This document shows, piece after piece, positions 6,012 to 6,136 of a stretch of DNA of 6,136 nt. The notes beneath the pieces were generated by a model. That model was given only the letters and a program-made list of their open reading frames with translations. It had not been told where the DNA came from and did no database searches. Both the position numbers and the translations under genes were made by a program. Numbering within the stretch: the stretch's first letter is position 1; every line of letters begins with the position of its first letter. The stretch lies in contig NYVS01000104.1 of assembly GCA_002684755.1 (NCBI GenBank), positions 14,052-20,187 of the forward strand, in the 5' to 3' direction. This stretch comes from Phycisphaerae bacterium (GTDB taxonomy: Bacteria > Planctomycetota > Phycisphaerae > Phycisphaerales > SM1A02).

Positions 6012-6136
6012 ATTCCACCCTTCGCATGTTCGCCCAGGCGCCCGGCTCCGAAGGGGGCGGCCTCGGTCCGAGTCTGCTCACCTACATCTCCGGCGGTGGC
6101 TTCATCGGCTGGATCATCGTCGCCCTCAGCGTGGTC
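6008..6136 (+). CDS. MotA/TolQ/ExbB-family proton channel protein, N-terminal fragment cut by the window edge
   Basis: The first 43 codons of a protein that probably forms the proton-conducting stator-like unit energising a TolR/ExbD partner. Visible are a short Gly-rich N terminus (APGSEGGG, residues 11-18) and the beginning of the first transmembrane helix with the sequence SGGGFIGWIIVALSVV (28-43), typical of planctomycete ExbB/TolQ proteins, in which a Gly-rich turn precedes Trp and a run of Ile/Val/Leu. The start is the GTG at 6008: it overlaps the upstream stop (GTGA) and has GGAG at 5996-5999, eight bases before it, whereas the ATG at 6026 has no such site. The family call rests on this short segment and on context, so it is less secure than the others; an ExbD/TolR gene would be expected just beyond the right edge. 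Confidence 0.72.
   Translation, partial: MNSTLRMFAQAPGSEGGGLGPSLLTYISGGGFIGWIIVALSVV

Noticed and set aside
1..6136. tRNA, rRNA, CRISPR array, insertion sequence, attachment site or origin
   Set aside because: No cloverleaf-like segment, spaced direct repeat array, transposase motif or terminal inverted repeats were seen on either strand by eye.

Overview
The window is GC-rich DNA (roughly two thirds G+C by eye) packed with bacterial genes. The mix suggests a planctomycete-like bacterium, perhaps a Phycisphaerae relative: a von Willebrand A (vWA) protein in one tight operon with a MotA/TolQ/ExbB protein and an unrecognised exported protein, and GTG starts used alongside ATG. The taxonomic placement is an inference from gene style and not a phylogenetic result.

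Layout, left to right. (1) Bases 1-1637, plus strand: the end of a YtcA-family lipoprotein gene, then an EmrA/MdtN/AaeA-type HlyD-family membrane fusion protein. This is the ytcA-mdtN arrangement of efflux systems, but no inner-membrane transporter follows. (2) Bases 1657-3662, minus strand, read right to left: pyrH (UMP kinase), frr (ribosome recycling factor) and nrdR (repressor of ribonucleotide reductase genes). The efflux pair and nrdR converge with only 19 bp between their stops, and those bases hold a small GC-rich hairpin. A candidate pyrH promoter lies at 3703-3732. (3) Bases 3663-3897: a divergent control region rich in GAATCGA/GATCGAT motifs, with two overlapping inverted repeats. 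(4) Bases 3898-6136, plus strand: a vWA protein with one N-terminal membrane anchor, an exported 367-residue protein of unknown function, and the first 43 codons of an ExbB/TolQ/MotA-like channel protein. These three genes overlap by 4 bp each (ATGA, then GTGA), so they are probably translated in a coupled way and act together.

How the genes work together. The pyrH-frr-nrdR block is housekeeping: pyrimidine nucleotide supply, recycling of ribosomes, and control of dNTP synthesis. The ytcA-HlyD pair should carry small molecules across the envelope with a transporter encoded outside the window. The right-hand operon is the least ordinary part. It looks like a proton-motive-force-driven ExbB/TolQ module in which a TonB-shaped protein (cytoplasmic N terminus, one transmembrane helix, acidic and glycine-rich periplasmic linker) ends in a complete MIDAS-bearing vWA domain instead of a TonB C-terminal domain. 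That functional reading is inference; the domain order and the gene overlaps are visible in the sequence.
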